Source of the DNA: Falsiroseomonas tokyonensis
GTDB lineage: Bacteria > Pseudomonadota > Alphaproteobacteria > Acetobacterales > Acetobacteraceae
Direction of reading: 5' to 3'
Assembly (NCBI RefSeq): GCF_019024325.1
Contig: NZ_JAFNJS010000001.1
Location: 868,001 to 932,000 of the forward strand
DNA length: 64,000 nt
The notes beneath the pieces were generated by a model, which was given only the letters and a program-made list of their open reading frames with translations, did no database searches and was not told the origin of the DNA. The position numbers and the translations under genes were made by a program. Shown in pieces: positions 15,752 through 25,149 of this stretch (positions are counted from its first letter, which is position 1; each line of letters begins with the position of its first letter).

Positions 15752-17052
15752 GCCAGCTACCGGCCTCGCGCAGCGAGGAGATCATCAACCGGCTGCACAG
15801 CCTGCATCCCAAACTGATCGACCTGAGCCTGGACCGGCTGCAGCGCTGCCTGGCCGCGCTCGGCCATCCGGAACGGCGACTGCCGCCGGTCGTCCATGTC
15901 GCCGGCACCAACGGCAAGGGCAGCACCTGCGCCTTCTTCCGGGCCATCGCGGAAGCGGCCGGGCTGCGCGTGCATGTCTTCACGAGTCCCCACCTCGTTT
16001 CCTTCCATGAGCGCATCCGCCTGGCGGGGAAGCTGGTGACGGAGGAGGCGCTGACAGCGGCGCTGGCGCATGTCGAGCAGGTGAATGGCGGCCAGCCGAT
16101 CACGGTCTTCGAGGTGACCACCGCCGTCGCGCTGCACCTTTTTGCCAGCGTCCCGGCGGACCTGCTGGTGCTGGAGGTCGGCCTCGGCGGGCGCTTTGAT
16201 GCCACCAATGTGGTGGACCGCCCCGCCGTCACCGCCATCACCAGCATCTCCCGCGACCACATGGACTTCTTCGGCGACGACATTTCCCGAATTGCCTGGG
16301 AAAAGGCCGGCATCATCAAGCCGGGCGTGCTTTGCGCCACGGGGCGGCAGGTGCCGGAGGCGGCGGAGGTGATCCTGAAGGAGGCAGCCGGGCAGGGCGC
16401 GCCGCTGCGGGTCCGCGGCCGTGACTGGGATGTGCTGCGCAAGCCGGATGGCAGCCTGGACTGGTGGGATGAGACGACGCGGATGGCCCTGCCCCGCCCG
16501 GGACTGATCGGCCCGCACCAGGCGGAAAACGCCGGCATCGCCATCGCCGCGCTGCGCGCCTGGAACCCCCCCTGGCTGACCGAGGATGCCATCCGCCAGG
16601 GCGTCGCCCAGGCCAGCTGGCCCGCCCGCATGCAGCGCCTGACCGGGCGGCTGGCCGCGTTGCTGCCGCCGGATTGGGAGCTGTGGCTGGATGGCGGCCA
16701 CAATGCCGGCGCCGGCGTCGTGATCGGCCAGCACATCCGCGAAAGCTTCGCCGACCGGCCCATCCACGTCCTGGTCGGCATGAAGGGCGGCAAGCAGGTG
16801 CCGGAATTCCTGGCGCCGATCATCCCGGTGGCCAACAGCCTCTGGGCTGTGGCGGAGCCCGGGCAGCACCTGGCCATGACCGTGCCCGATGTGGTGCGCG
16901 CCAGCGGCGGCGCCGCGCATCCCGGCGGCACGGTGGCGGAGGTGCTGGACCGGCTGGCCTCCACAGGCGGCCCGGCGCGGGTGCTGATCTGCGGCAGCCT
17001 GTATCTGGCGGGCGAGGTGCTGAAGCTGGACGCCGCCGCCGACACCGCGTGA
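15748..17052 (+). CDS. folC: Bifunctional folylpolyglutamate/dihydrofolate synthase
   Basis: A 434-residue Mur-ligase-type enzyme. It has the P-loop HVAGTNGKGSTCAF (about 45-58), the FTSPHLVSFHERIR substrate segment, VGLGGRFDATNV and the metal-binding ISRDHMDFFGDD motif, and a C-terminal Mur-ligase domain (LDGGHNAGAG). It adds glutamate to dihydropteroate and tetrahydrofolates using ATP. The GTG start at 15748 overlaps the accD stop by four bases (GTGA), giving the typical N-terminus for the family and coupling the two genes. Confidence 0.95.
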   Translation: MSQLPASRSEEIINRLHSLHPKLIDLSLDRLQRCLAALGHPERRLPPVVHVAGTNGKGSTCAFFRAIAEAAGLRVHVFTSPHLVSFHERIRLAGKLVTEEALTAALAHVEQVNGGQPITVFEVTTAVALHLFASVPADLLVLEVGLGGRFDATNVVDRPAVTAITSISRDHMDFFGDDISRIAWEKAGIIKPGVLCATGRQVPEAAEVILKEAAGQGAPLRVRGRDWDVLRKPDGSLDWWDETTRMALPRPGLIGPHQAENAGIAIAALRAWNPPWLTEDAIRQGVAQASWPARMQRLTGRLAALLPPDWELWLDGGHNAGAGVVIGQHIRESFADRPIHVLVGMKGGKQVPEFLAPIIPVANSLWAVAEPGQHLAMTVPDVVRASGGAAHPGGTVAEVLDRLASTGGPARVLICGSLYLAGEVLKLDAAADTA

Positions 17053-17366
17053 AGTCACCAGCAAGGTCTCACCAGAAGAACGCATTGTGTCGCAAGTAAG
17101 GCAAGTTCCCACGCGGCCGTGAAGACTTGACGCCGTCTCGTTGCATGGACTCCCCGGGGCTGCCGACCATATCCGCTGTCGTGATGCCAAGGGGCCGGAC
17201 ATGATCCGGCCGCCGGCTCCTCCGCCAGGGGCTGTCTGATCCTGGGGAGGGCCGGCAGCGGTGCGCGAGGTTTTGGGCGCACCGGCTCCCACCCATCCGG
17301 CGCCCTGCCGGACACAACCAGGCGGCCCGGGACCGGCATCATGGCCGCCGCGCAAGAGGAGCCCGC
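17053..17366. other. Gene-free stretch between folC and the repeat miniprotein
   Basis: I see no credible gene in these 314 bases on either strand. A small hairpin (17194-17199 with 17205-17210) and a good ribosome site (AGGAG, about 17356-17360) before the ATG at 17367 are the only recognisable elements; a promoter for the miniprotein must lie here but no clear -35/-10 pair is evident. Confidence 0.5.
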
Positions 17367-17633
17367 ATGAGCGGCATCTACGAAACCGCCTCCGGAACCT
17401 ATGGCTATGGCCAGCTCGACCCCTCGGAGTTCAGCCAGCCCGGCTATGGGCAGGTGGACCCTGCCGAATTCAGCCAGCCCGGCTACGGGCAGCTCGACCC
17501 GTCCGAATTCAGCCAGCCCGGCTATGGCCAGCTGGACCCTTCGGAGTTCAGCGAGCCCGGCTATGGCCAGCTGGACCCGGACATCTTCACGCCCGGGACG
17601 GTGAACGATTCCTCCGACCTCGGCTGGTTCTGA
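17367..17633 (+). CDS. Tandem-repeat miniprotein (13-residue units)
   Basis: An 88-residue protein I do not recognise. After a 12-residue lead it consists of five consecutive 13-residue units with consensus GYGQLDPSEFSQP (the fifth diverges to DPDIFTP), then a short acidic tail ending DLGWF. It has no Cys, no Lys, no signal peptide and no membrane segment, and is acidic and rich in Gly, Tyr, Gln, Ser and Pro, so probably disordered. A strong ribosome site (AGGAG) precedes the ATG. Synonymous codon differences between the units suggest the protein sequence is what is maintained. Confidence 0.7.
   Translation: MSGIYETASGTYGYGQLDPSEFSQPGYGQVDPAEFSQPGYGQLDPSEFSQPGYGQLDPSEFSEPGYGQLDPDIFTPGTVNDSSDLGWF
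17403..17597 (+). repeat. Five tandem 39-bp coding repeats
   Basis: Five head-to-tail 39-base units encode the 13-residue repeats of the miniprotein. Units differ mainly at third codon positions (Tyr TAT/TAC, Gly GGC/GGG, Leu CTC/CTG, Pro CCC/CCT/CCG) while keeping the amino acids, except for the diverged fifth. Confidence 0.9.
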
Positions 17634-17805
17634 GCGGCCGACGCCCCCCCGGCCCGCCGATCCGGCCGGCCTGATGCAGAGGGCCTGACCCGGGCCCCCC
17701 GCCGGCTGCCCCGGCCCCTCGGCAGCCGGCGGCAATGTGCCGGCCCATGCTTGCGGTAGCACTCCAATCATTGGACAACCGGAGCGCGTGGCACAGGGGG
17801 GGCGG

Positions 17806-19536
17806 ATGACCGAGCAGACGGTCCGTGCGGCTGCGCCGCCGGCCACGGGCTGGGGCCTGCACAGCGCGCCGCCCGCCAGCGTGCTCTGGCCCGCCGCCCT
17901 GCAGCATATCGGCCTCGGCTCCGTCACCCTGGTCTTTCCGCTGGTGGTCGCGGATACCGCCGGCGCGGATGCGGCCACCCTCTCCTCCTACCTGTCGCTG
18001 GCCATGCTGGCGCTGGGCCTGGCCACGCTGCTGCAGGCCTGGGGCCGGCCGATCTGGGGCGGGACGACCATCGGCTCCGGCTTCCTGCTGCCCGCCGTCT
18101 TCACCGCCATCTACCTGCCACCGACGCTGATCGCGGCGCAGCTGGGCGGGCTTTCGGCAGTGGCGGGGATGACCATCGTGGCGGGCCTGACCCAGCTGGT
18201 GCTGTCCTTCGCCGTGCAGCGCCTACGGCCCTGGCTGCCGACGGAGCTGGTGGGCCTGGTTGTGCTGATGATCGGCGTCAGCCTCGGCCTGCTGGCGCTG
18301 CGGATGATGCTGGGTTTCGGCCCGGGGCTGGACCGCGGCACGGATGATCTGCTGGCCACCGCGGTGGCGCTGGCGGTGATCATCGGCGTCAGCGTCTGGG
18401 GCGGGCCGCGGCTGAGGCCCATCGCCGTGCTGGGCGGGCTGGTGCTGGGCTTCGCCGTGCATGTCATGGTGACCCAGCTGCGGGGAACGCCGCTGCTGCC
18501 GGTGCCGATCATCTGGCAGTTCCCCAGCTGGCCCCTGGCCACCCCCAGCCTGGACTGGACCCTGCTGCCCGGCTTCGCCATGGGCGCGCTGGCCTGCCTG
18601 GTGCGGGTCTGCGGCGACGTGGTGGCCTGCCAGCGGGCGACCGATCCGAACTGGCGGCGGCCCGATTACGCGCAGATGAAGGCCGGCGCCCTGGCCGATG
18701 GGCTCGGCACCTGCCTGGCCGGCCTGCTCGGCGTGCCGGGCACCAACAGCTACACGGCCAGCGTCGGCCTTTCGATCGCCACCGGCGTCACGGCGCGGCG
18801 GGTCGGGCTGGCGGTGGGGGTGCTGTGGATCGTGCTCGCCATCGTGCCGGGCACGGCGGAGGTGGTGCTGGCGGTGCCGCGCGGCGTGCTGGGGGCGGCG
18901 CTGTTCTTCGCCGCCGCCTTCATCACCGTCACCGGCATGGGCATCGTCACCCAGCGGCTGATGGATGCGCGCCGCACGCTGGTGGTGGGCGCCGCCCTGG
19001 TGATCGGCCTGTCCTACGACGCCGCGCCGCAGATCTTCGCGGGCCTGCCCCAGGCGGCACGGCTGCTGGTCTCATCCTCGCTCGTGCTGGGGATGGTGGC
19101 GGCGCTGCTGCTGGTGGCGGCCTTCCGGATGGGCACGGCGCAGCAGCGCCGCCTGCTGTGGCGGCCGCAGGATGGCGCGGCGGCGCTTCAGGATTTCGCC
19201 CGCCAGTCCGGCGCCGCCTGGGGCGCGCGGGCCGAGGTGGTGGCGCGGCTGGAGGCGGCGCTGGAGGAGGTGGCCCATGCCCTGCCCGGCCTGCTGGGCC
19301 CGCAGGGCGCGGTGGAGGTCACCGCCCGTTTCGACGAGTTCAACCTGGACACGACCCTGCGCTGGGCGGGCGAGGCCCTGCTGCCCGCCGGCCTGCCGCC
19401 GACGCTGGAGGAGGCGGAGGATGCCGCCCTCGCGGCCCGCCTCGCCGCGGTGATGCTGCGCCGCGCCGCAGACCGGGTGGCGGAGGGACGGCTGGCCGAT
19501 GGCCGGCAGGAGCTGCGCCTGCATTACGACCATTGA
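17806..19536 (+). CDS. NCS2 family xanthine/uracil permease with C-terminal cytosolic extension
   Basis: A 576-residue inner-membrane protein. Residues 20-450 have the many hydrophobic helices of nucleobase:cation symporters (NCS2), with LLGVPGTNSYTASVG near 305-320 matching the conserved substrate/core region. Residues 455-576 form a soluble extension (FDEFNLDTTLRW, then MLRRAADRV and a final LRLHYDH) that I remember from some alphaproteobacterial members. It probably takes up purine or pyrimidine bases with protons or sodium. The ATG at 17806 follows a GGGGGG-rich site. It has no partner genes nearby, so the substrate is open. Confidence 0.82.
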   Translation: MTEQTVRAAAPPATGWGLHSAPPASVLWPAALQHIGLGSVTLVFPLVVADTAGADAATLSSYLSLAMLALGLATLLQAWGRPIWGGTTIGSGFLLPAVFTAIYLPPTLIAAQLGGLSAVAGMTIVAGLTQLVLSFAVQRLRPWLPTELVGLVVLMIGVSLGLLALRMMLGFGPGLDRGTDDLLATAVALAVIIGVSVWGGPRLRPIAVLGGLVLGFAVHVMVTQLRGTPLLPVPIIWQFPSWPLATPSLDWTLLPGFAMGALACLVRVCGDVVACQRATDPNWRRPDYAQMKAGALADGLGTCLAGLLGVPGTNSYTASVGLSIATGVTARRVGLAVGVLWIVLAIVPGTAEVVLAVPRGVLGAALFFAAAFITVTGMGIVTQRLMDARRTLVVGAALVIGLSYDAAPQIFAGLPQAARLLVSSSLVLGMVAALLLVAAFRMGTAQQRRLLWRPQDGAAALQDFARQSGAAWGARAEVVARLEAALEEVAHALPGLLGPQGAVEVTARFDEFNLDTTLRWAGEALLPAGLPPTLEEAEDAALAARLAAVMLRRAADRVAEGRLADGRQELRLHYDH

Positions 19537-19542
19537 GGGCGT

Positions 19543-20016
19543 TCAGCCTGCCGGAAGCTCCATGATCGCGACCGGGATGGGATCGCCACCCTGGTCGAAG
19601 TGGCCGGTGCCAATGCGCCGGAAGCCGCAGCGGCGGTAGAAGCCCTCGGCATTCAGCGTCGCCTCCAGCCGGATCGGCCCGGCATGGCCGCGGCGGGCTG
19701 CCTCCAGCCCGATCTCCAGCAGCCGCCGGCCGAGCCCGGCGCCGGCGGCCTCCGGCAACAGGAACAGGCGCGTGACCTCGCCGGGCTCGGCATCGACGAA
19801 GCCGAGGATCATGCCTGCGCGCTCCGCCACCATGGTGCCGCCGCGGGCGATCATCGCCTCATAGGTCGCGGTCGTGCGGGCCCCCATCCAGCCGGCGATC
19901 TGCGCCGGCGCGTAATGGCCCGCCGCCAGGCCGCGGACGGAGCGCAGGGTGAGGTCGAACAGCGCCGCACCCTCCCCCGCCCGGGCCGGCCGAACCGTGA
20001 CTTCCTCTGCCGCCAT
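19543..20016 (-). CDS. GNAT family N-acetyltransferase
   Basis: A 157-residue single-domain GCN5-type acetyltransferase. The acetyl-CoA loop is visible as LLPEAAGAGLGRRLLE near residues 85-101 (Q/R-x2-G-x-G/A pattern, here GAGLG), followed by the C-terminal LEATLNAEGFYRRCGF motif that closes the fold. It transfers acetyl from acetyl-CoA to an amine; the substrate cannot be inferred. It is convergent with the NCS2 permease (6 nt apart) and lies 30 nt downstream of the PQQ dehydrogenase. Confidence 0.88.
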   Translation of the reverse strand: MAAEEVTVRPARAGEGAALFDLTLRSVRGLAAGHYAPAQIAGWMGARTTATYEAMIARGGTMVAERAGMILGFVDAEPGEVTRLFLLPEAAGAGLGRRLLEIGLEAARRGHAGPIRLEATLNAEGFYRRCGFRRIGTGHFDQGGDPIPVAIMELPAG

Positions 20017-20046
20017 CGCCCCGCCTTGTCCCGGCCGGGCGGCCTT

Positions 20047-21186
20047 TCAGCCCGGCGCAAGGCGCAGGATGCGCCCGTCGGATTCATCCGTCAGCACCAA
20101 CAAGCTGCCATCCTGCGCCACCAGCACGTCCCGCATGCGGATGCGGCGGTCGAAGAGCAGGCGCTCCTCCCCCGTCACCTGGTCGCCATCGGTGGTCAGC
20201 CGTACCAGGCCCGGGCTGTTCAGCGCCGCGACGAACAGGCTGCGGCGCCAGCCGGGGAAGGCGGCGGCGTCGTAGAAGGCGAGGCCGGCGGGGCTGATCA
20301 CCGGCGTCCAGACCCGGATCGGGTCCACCATGCCAGGCGCGCTGCTGCGCTCGCTGATCGTGGTGCCGCTGTAGTTCACGCCATGCGTCACCACCGGCCA
20401 GCCGTAATTGGCGCCGGGGCGCAGCACATTGATCTCGTCCCCGCCGCGCGGCCCGTGCTCGGCCAGCCACAGGCTGCCGGTCCAGGGGTTCAGGGCCAGC
20501 CCCTGCGGGTTGCGATGGCCATGGGAGAAGACCTCCGGACGCGCGCCCGGCTGATCGACAAAGGGGTTGTCGCGCTGCGGCCGGCCTTCCCGGTCCACCC
20601 GCAGCACCTTGCCCGCCAGGTCGTCCAGCCGCTGCGACCGCATCCGGTCCACATTGCGGTCGCCGGTCGAGAGGAACAGGCGCCCATCCGCGCCGAAGGC
20701 GATGCGGCAACCGTAGTGCTGCCGGCCGGAACTCTGGGCCGGCGTCGCATCCAGGATCGGGGTCACCGCCTCCAGCTCCGCGCCGTCCGCGGCCAGCCTT
20801 GCGCGGGTGAGGCGGGTGAGCGCGCCGCCCTGGACCAGCATCGCCGAGCAGAAGAAGATTTCCCGGCTGCGCTCGAAATCCGGCGCCAGGGCGACATCGA
20901 GCAGCCCGCCCTGGCTCGCCGCCTCCACCTGCGGCACCCCGCCCAGCGGTCGGGAGAGGGCGCCGTCGCGCCCCACCAGCCGCATCCGGCCCGGCCGTTC
21001 CGTCACCAGCAGCTGGCCATCCGGCAGCTGCGCCATGCCCCAGGGCCGTTCCAGGCCGCTGGCGAAGGTGGTGAGGCGGAAATTCGCCCGCTCGGAACGG
21101 ACGACCTCCCCATTCTGCGCCAGGGCGGGAGGGGGGAGGGCCCCAAGCGGAAAAGCCAGGGCAAGGGCCAGGATGCGCTTGATCAT
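20047..21186 (-). CDS. PQQ-dependent sugar dehydrogenase (YliI/soluble GDH type)
   Basis: A 379-residue exported protein: signal peptide about 1-23 (MIKRILALALAFPLGALPPP and on to ALA), then a six-bladed beta-propeller. Family motifs include FASGLERPWGMAQLPDG at the start, GCRIAFGADGRLFLSTGDR, FSHGHRNPQGLALNP (catalytic His-Arg region) and WLAEHGPRGGDEIN with NYGWPVV. It should oxidise aldose sugars in the periplasm with bound PQQ and calcium, as E. coli YliI does. No PQQ synthesis genes are in the window. It ends close to the GNAT gene on the same strand. Confidence 0.9.
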   Translation of the reverse strand: MIKRILALALAFPLGALPPPALAQNGEVVRSERANFRLTTFASGLERPWGMAQLPDGQLLVTERPGRMRLVGRDGALSRPLGGVPQVEAASQGGLLDVALAPDFERSREIFFCSAMLVQGGALTRLTRARLAADGAELEAVTPILDATPAQSSGRQHYGCRIAFGADGRLFLSTGDRNVDRMRSQRLDDLAGKVLRVDREGRPQRDNPFVDQPGARPEVFSHGHRNPQGLALNPWTGSLWLAEHGPRGGDEINVLRPGANYGWPVVTHGVNYSGTTISERSSAPGMVDPIRVWTPVISPAGLAFYDAAAFPGWRRSLFVAALNSPGLVRLTTDGDQVTGEERLLFDRRIRMRDVLVAQDGSLLVLTDESDGRILRLAPG

Positions 21187-21249
21187 GACCGCGATGTAAG
21201 GTGGCGCGCGGCTTCCGCCAGCGCCACCCGCATCACGGCCGCATCAGCC

Positions 21250-21579
21250 TCAGGCCAGGCGGCCGGCGACCCAGTCCTTCAGCGCGCTCTTCGGCAGGGC
21301 GCCGACCTTGGTGTCCACCGGCTTGCCGTCCTTGAACAGGATCATGGTGGGGATGCCGCGCACCGAATAGTCGTTCGGCGTCATCGGGTTGTCGTCGATA
21401 TTGACCTTCGCGATGGTCAGCTTGCCGGCATATTCCTGGGCGATCTCGTCCAGGATCGGCGCGACCATGCGGCAGGGGCCGCACCATTCGGCCCAGAAGT
21501 CGACCAGGACGGGGCCGGGCGCCTCGAGGACGTCCTGCTTGAAGCTGTCATCGGTGACAGCCTTGGTGAATTCGCTCAT
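21250..21579 (-). CDS. trxA: Thioredoxin
   Basis: A 109-residue classical thioredoxin: active site [10 protein letters not shown] near residue 30, the cis-proline motif GIPTMILF near 75 and the usual length. It reduces disulfides in cytosolic proteins using thioredoxin reductase. The ATG at 21579 is preceded by GGAG. It is the last gene of the addB-addA-trxA series facing folC, an order conserved in alphaproteobacteria, although about 4 kb of other genes now lie between them. Confidence 0.96.
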   Translation of the reverse strand: MSEFTKAVTDDSFKQDVLEAPGPVLVDFWAEWCGPCRMVAPILDEIAQEYAGKLTIAKVNIDDNPMTPNDYSVRGIPTMILFKDGKPVDTKVGALPKSALKDWVAGRLA

Positions 21580-21684
21580 CGGGAGTCTCCGGGCGCGCTC
21601 GCGGGGGGCTGGCGCTTTGATGGCAAGATCGTGGCGGTGCGGCCCCGGGTCAAGCAAGGGGCATCTTGCGAGGGGCGCGGGGCG

Positions 21685-24600
21685 TCATGCGCCTGGCGCA
21701 TGCGCATCCAGCAACCCTTCCGGGAGAGGCATGAGCCGCGCCCCGAAAGTCCAGACCAGGGCGCAATCCACCCGCCGTCCGGGGAAGGCGCGGGCCAGAA
21801 CGGCGCGGTAGGCCGCCATCTGGCGCAGGTAGAGCGCCGGGACGGCCGAGACCTCGGTGGGCGGCGGGCGGTTGGTCTTGTAGTCGAGCACGAGCACGCG
21901 ATCGGGCGCGACAAGCAGCCGGTCGACCTGCCCGCTGACCAGCCGGTTGCCCACCTGCCCGGCGATCGGCGCCTCCGCCAAGCTGTCGGGGCCGAAGGCG
22001 GCGGCGAAATCCGGCGCGGCGAGCAATGCCATCACCTCCGCCAGCGTCGCCGCCTGCTCGGCTTCGGAAAGCCCCTGGCCGCGCCGGGCGAGAAAGGTCT
22101 TTGCCGCCGCCTCCCGCTCCGCCGGCGGGCGGTCGGGCAGGTGCTGCAGCAGGGCGTGCACCAGGCGGCCGCGCCGAAAACGCTGGCCGGTGGGGTCGGC
22201 GGCGCCATGCGGGGCGGCGGCGGGGGTTTCCCGCGTTTCCTCGCGGGGGACGGCGGAGGGGGCGAGGGCGTCCAGCGTCACCTCCGGCGGGGCCGGGCGG
22301 CGGGCCCAGTCCGGCAGATCGGCGGCGGCGGCGGGCGGCGTGTCCCGCCCATCCGGCACCGGCGGAACCTCCTGACGGGAGTCGAGGCGGCGCAGCGTGG
22401 TGGCGGCAAAGCCGAGGCCGGGCGGCGCCTCCAGCGGCAGTTCGGTGGTGGGCAGCCGCGAAAAGCCCTGGGCGACGAGGTCGTACCAGCAGGATTCGGG
22501 AAAATCCCGGCTTTTCGGGCGCTTGCGCTGCCAGCCGCAGACCAGCAGCCGGTCCTCGGCGCGGGTCAGGGCGACATAGAGCAGCCGATGCTCCTCCGCC
22601 GCCCGTGCCGCCTTCTCGCTGGCCAGCAGATCGGTAAAGGCCGGGGCGTGGTGGTCCCTGTTGGGGGCCCAGAGGGGCAAAGGCGGGCCTTCCTCCGGCA
22701 TCACCCAGCGCACCTCCGTGCTGTCCCGACCCGCGGCCACCGTATCCGGCAGGATCACCACCGGCGCCTGCAATCCCTTGGCGCCGTGCACGGTCATGAT
22801 GCGCACGGAATCGCCAGCGGCCTCCTGGTCCCGCTTCACCTCGGCGCCGCCGCGCCGCAGCCAAGCGACGAAGCCTTGCAGGCTTGGGGGGTGGCGGCTG
22901 CCATGGTCCAGCGCCGCGTTCAGGAATTCATCCACCGGATCCGCCGCATCCGGCCCCAGCCGCGCCAAGAGCTTTGCCCGGCCGCGATGCTCCCCCAGAA
23001 TTTCGGCGAAGAGCGCATGGGGGGTGACGACATCGGCGCGGGACATCAGCCCGGCGAGGAAATCGGCCGCCTCCCCCTCGGGCGTCGCCTGCCCCCGCGC
23101 CAACTGGAGCTGCCGCCAGAGGCTGCCCTCACGCCCGGCTGCAAGCGCCAGAAGCTGGTCGTCATCCAGCCCGATCAGCGGCGATTTCAGCGCGGCGGCG
23201 AGCTGCAGGTCGTCCTCCGGCAGCAGCAGCGCATCGGCGAGCGCGAGCAAATCCTGCACGGCGATCTGCTCGACCAGGCGGATGCGGTCGGTGCCGCCGA
23301 CCTTCACGCCGCGCTCCTTCAGCGCCCGCACCAGCCGCGGCAGCAGCCCGCCGGAGCGTTTGCGCACGAGGACCAAAATGTCGCCGGCGCGCATGGCGCG
23401 GCCGCGGCTGGGCAGCATTTCGCCGGTGTCGAGCCAGGTTGCGATGCGGGCGGCGATCGCCTCGGCCAGCTGCGCATCGGCGCCCGTCGCGGCGGCGGGT
23501 GTTTCGGGCACTTCCCAGGGCGGCGGCGGCTCGCCCTCCGCGCCGTCCAGCATGGGCCAGAGTTCGACGCAGCCGGCATGGCCGATGCGGTCCGGCCGAT
23601 GCCGCAACGTCTCGCCCGGCGCCACCACGCCGTCCCGCGCCGCACCTTCGGCAAAGACGGCATCGACCAGCGCCAGCACCGGCGCGGTGGAGCGGAAGGA
23701 GACCTGCAGCTGCACGTCGCGCAGCTCCTCCCCCAGCGCCTGCAACCGCTGCCCGAAGTGGCGCTGCCAGCGGGCGAAGCCGGCGGAGTCGGCGCCCTGG
23801 AAGGCGTAGATGGATTGCTTGACGTCGCCGACCGCGAAGATGGTGCGCGCGCGGGGGTCCCGCCTCTCAGCGCCCGCACCCGCAAAAAACTCCTCGGTCA
23901 GCGCGGCGGCGATGCCCCATTGCGCGGGATTGCTGTCTTGCGCCTCGTCCAGCAGCACATGGTCCAGCCCGCCATCGAGCTTGAACAGCACCCAGGCGCT
24001 GCCGGGGTCGCGCAGCACCTGGCGCGCGGCGAGGATCAGGTCGTCGTAATCCAGCATCCCGCGCGCCTGCTTGCGCGCCCGATACCCCTCCAGCACCGGG
24101 GCGCCGAGGCCGAGCAGGGCGCGCGTTGCCGCTAGCAGCCGGCTGGCGCGGCGGGCGCCTTCCACGGCCGCCACGCGCTCCCCCTCCCGCCGCAGGATCT
24201 CGGCGCATTCGGCCTGGCGCGGGCCGACATCCTTGGTGGCCATGCGGGCGCGCGGCGTGCCTTCCTGCGTCAGCAGGATTTCCACCCAATCCGCCCAGCG
24301 CGCGGCGCGTTCCGCCGGATGCAGCGACAGCCAGTCCAGCAGTTTTGTGCCGCGCGCCTGGTCGTTGACGTTGCGGCTGGCCTGCAAAAGCCGGGCGGCG
24401 ATCACCGCCTGGTCGTCCACCCCCTGGGCGCCGGCGGCGACCAGCGCCGCCTCATGCGCCGCCTCCGGCAGGCCGAGATGGCGGCCGATGGCGGCGCAGA
24501 GCGCGGGCAGCGAGCCGGTCTCGCGCAGCGCCGTGCCCAGTTTCTCGCGGTCCCGGTCCAGCGCCCGCACCAGGCTGGCGAAGGAATCGGGCGGCACCAG

Positions 24601-25149
24601 GCTGGCCAGGGCTTCGAGTGCCGGGCCCTGGGCGGGGCTGGCCAGCACCGCCTCCCGCGCCTCGGCCAGCAGGGCGGCGGCATCCGCCTCCTCCACCACG
24701 GCGAATTGCGGGGCGAGGCCGGCCTCCAGCGGGAAGGCGCGCAGCAGGGACTGGCAGAAGGCGTGGATGGTGCTGATGCGCATGCCGCCGGGCAGGTCCA
24801 GCACGCGGGCAAACAGCCCCCGCGCCGCATCCAGGTCCTGCCGGTCCGGCGCGCGGCCGAGCAGCGCGGCCAGTCGCGCGGCCAGCTTCGCCTCCGGCTC
24901 CACCGCCCAGCGGCCGAGGTCGCGCGCCAGGCGATGCGCCATCTCGGCGGCGGCGGCCTTGGTGAAGGTGAGGCACAGGATCGCGCCCGGCCGCGTGCCC
25001 GGCGCCAGCAGCAGGCGCAGCACCCGGTCCGTCAGCACCTTGGTCTTGCCGGACCCGGCCGAGGCGCCGACCCAGGCGGAGGCGGCGGGGTCCGAGGCGC
25101 GGGCCTGCTCGAACTCGGCTTCCTGGCGCGGGGTGAGGGTCAGGCTCAT
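21685..25149 (-). CDS. addA: Double-strand break repair helicase-nuclease AddA
   Basis: A 1154-residue UvrD-type helicase with C-terminal RecB-like nuclease. Walker A is GASAGSGKTKVL near 35, motif Ia LCLTFTKAAAAEM follows, DEAQDSNPAQWG is the Walker B region, and MTVHGAKGLQAPVV is helicase motif V. The nuclease centre appears near 1095 as DRVLVLDYKTNR. With AddB it resects broken DNA ends for RecA loading. Its ATG overlaps the addB stop (ATGA), so they are co-translated; trxA follows by about 105 nt. Length is normal for alphaproteobacterial AddA. Confidence 0.95.
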   Translation of the reverse strand: MSLTLTPRQEAEFEQARASDPAASAWVGASAGSGKTKVLTDRVLRLLLAPGTRPGAILCLTFTKAAAAEMAHRLARDLGRWAVEPEAKLAARLAALLGRAPDRQDLDAARGLFARVLDLPGGMRISTIHAFCQSLLRAFPLEAGLAPQFAVVEEADAAALLAEAREAVLASPAQGPALEALASLVPPDSFASLVRALDRDREKLGTALRETGSLPALCAAIGRHLGLPEAAHEAALVAAGAQGVDDQAVIAARLLQASRNVNDQARGTKLLDWLSLHPAERAARWADWVEILLTQEGTPRARMATKDVGPRQAECAEILRREGERVAAVEGARRASRLLAATRALLGLGAPVLEGYRARKQARGMLDYDDLILAARQVLRDPGSAWVLFKLDGGLDHVLLDEAQDSNPAQWGIAAALTEEFFAGAGAERRDPRARTIFAVGDVKQSIYAFQGADSAGFARWQRHFGQRLQALGEELRDVQLQVSFRSTAPVLALVDAVFAEGAARDGVVAPGETLRHRPDRIGHAGCVELWPMLDGAEGEPPPPWEVPETPAAATGADAQLAEAIAARIATWLDTGEMLPSRGRAMRAGDILVLVRKRSGGLLPRLVRALKERGVKVGGTDRIRLVEQIAVQDLLALADALLLPEDDLQLAAALKSPLIGLDDDQLLALAAGREGSLWRQLQLARGQATPEGEAADFLAGLMSRADVVTPHALFAEILGEHRGRAKLLARLGPDAADPVDEFLNAALDHGSRHPPSLQGFVAWLRRGGAEVKRDQEAAGDSVRIMTVHGAKGLQAPVVILPDTVAAGRDSTEVRWVMPEEGPPLPLWAPNRDHHAPAFTDLLASEKAARAAEEHRLLYVALTRAEDRLLVCGWQRKRPKSRDFPESCWYDLVAQGFSRLPTTELPLEAPPGLGFAATTLRRLDSRQEVPPVPDGRDTPPAAAADLPDWARRPAPPEVTLDALAPSAVPREETRETPAAAPHGAADPTGQRFRRGRLVHALLQHLPDRPPAEREAAAKTFLARRGQGLSEAEQAATLAEVMALLAAPDFAAAFGPDSLAEAPIAGQVGNRLVSGQVDRLLVAPDRVLVLDYKTNRPPPTEVSAVPALYLRQMAAYRAVLARAFPGRRVDCALVWTFGARLMPLPEGLLDAHAPGA

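Noticed and set aside
17403-17597. Short tandem repeats that might be a CRISPR array.
   Set aside because: Units are contiguous with no spacers and keep a reading frame; no cas genes are near.
19600-24135. A long plus-strand reading frame of about 1500 codons opposite addA and the PQQ dehydrogenase.
   Set aside because: Its translation has only Gln/Arg/His-rich sequence without motifs, whereas the minus strand encodes trxA, addA and the dehydrogenase with clear signatures.
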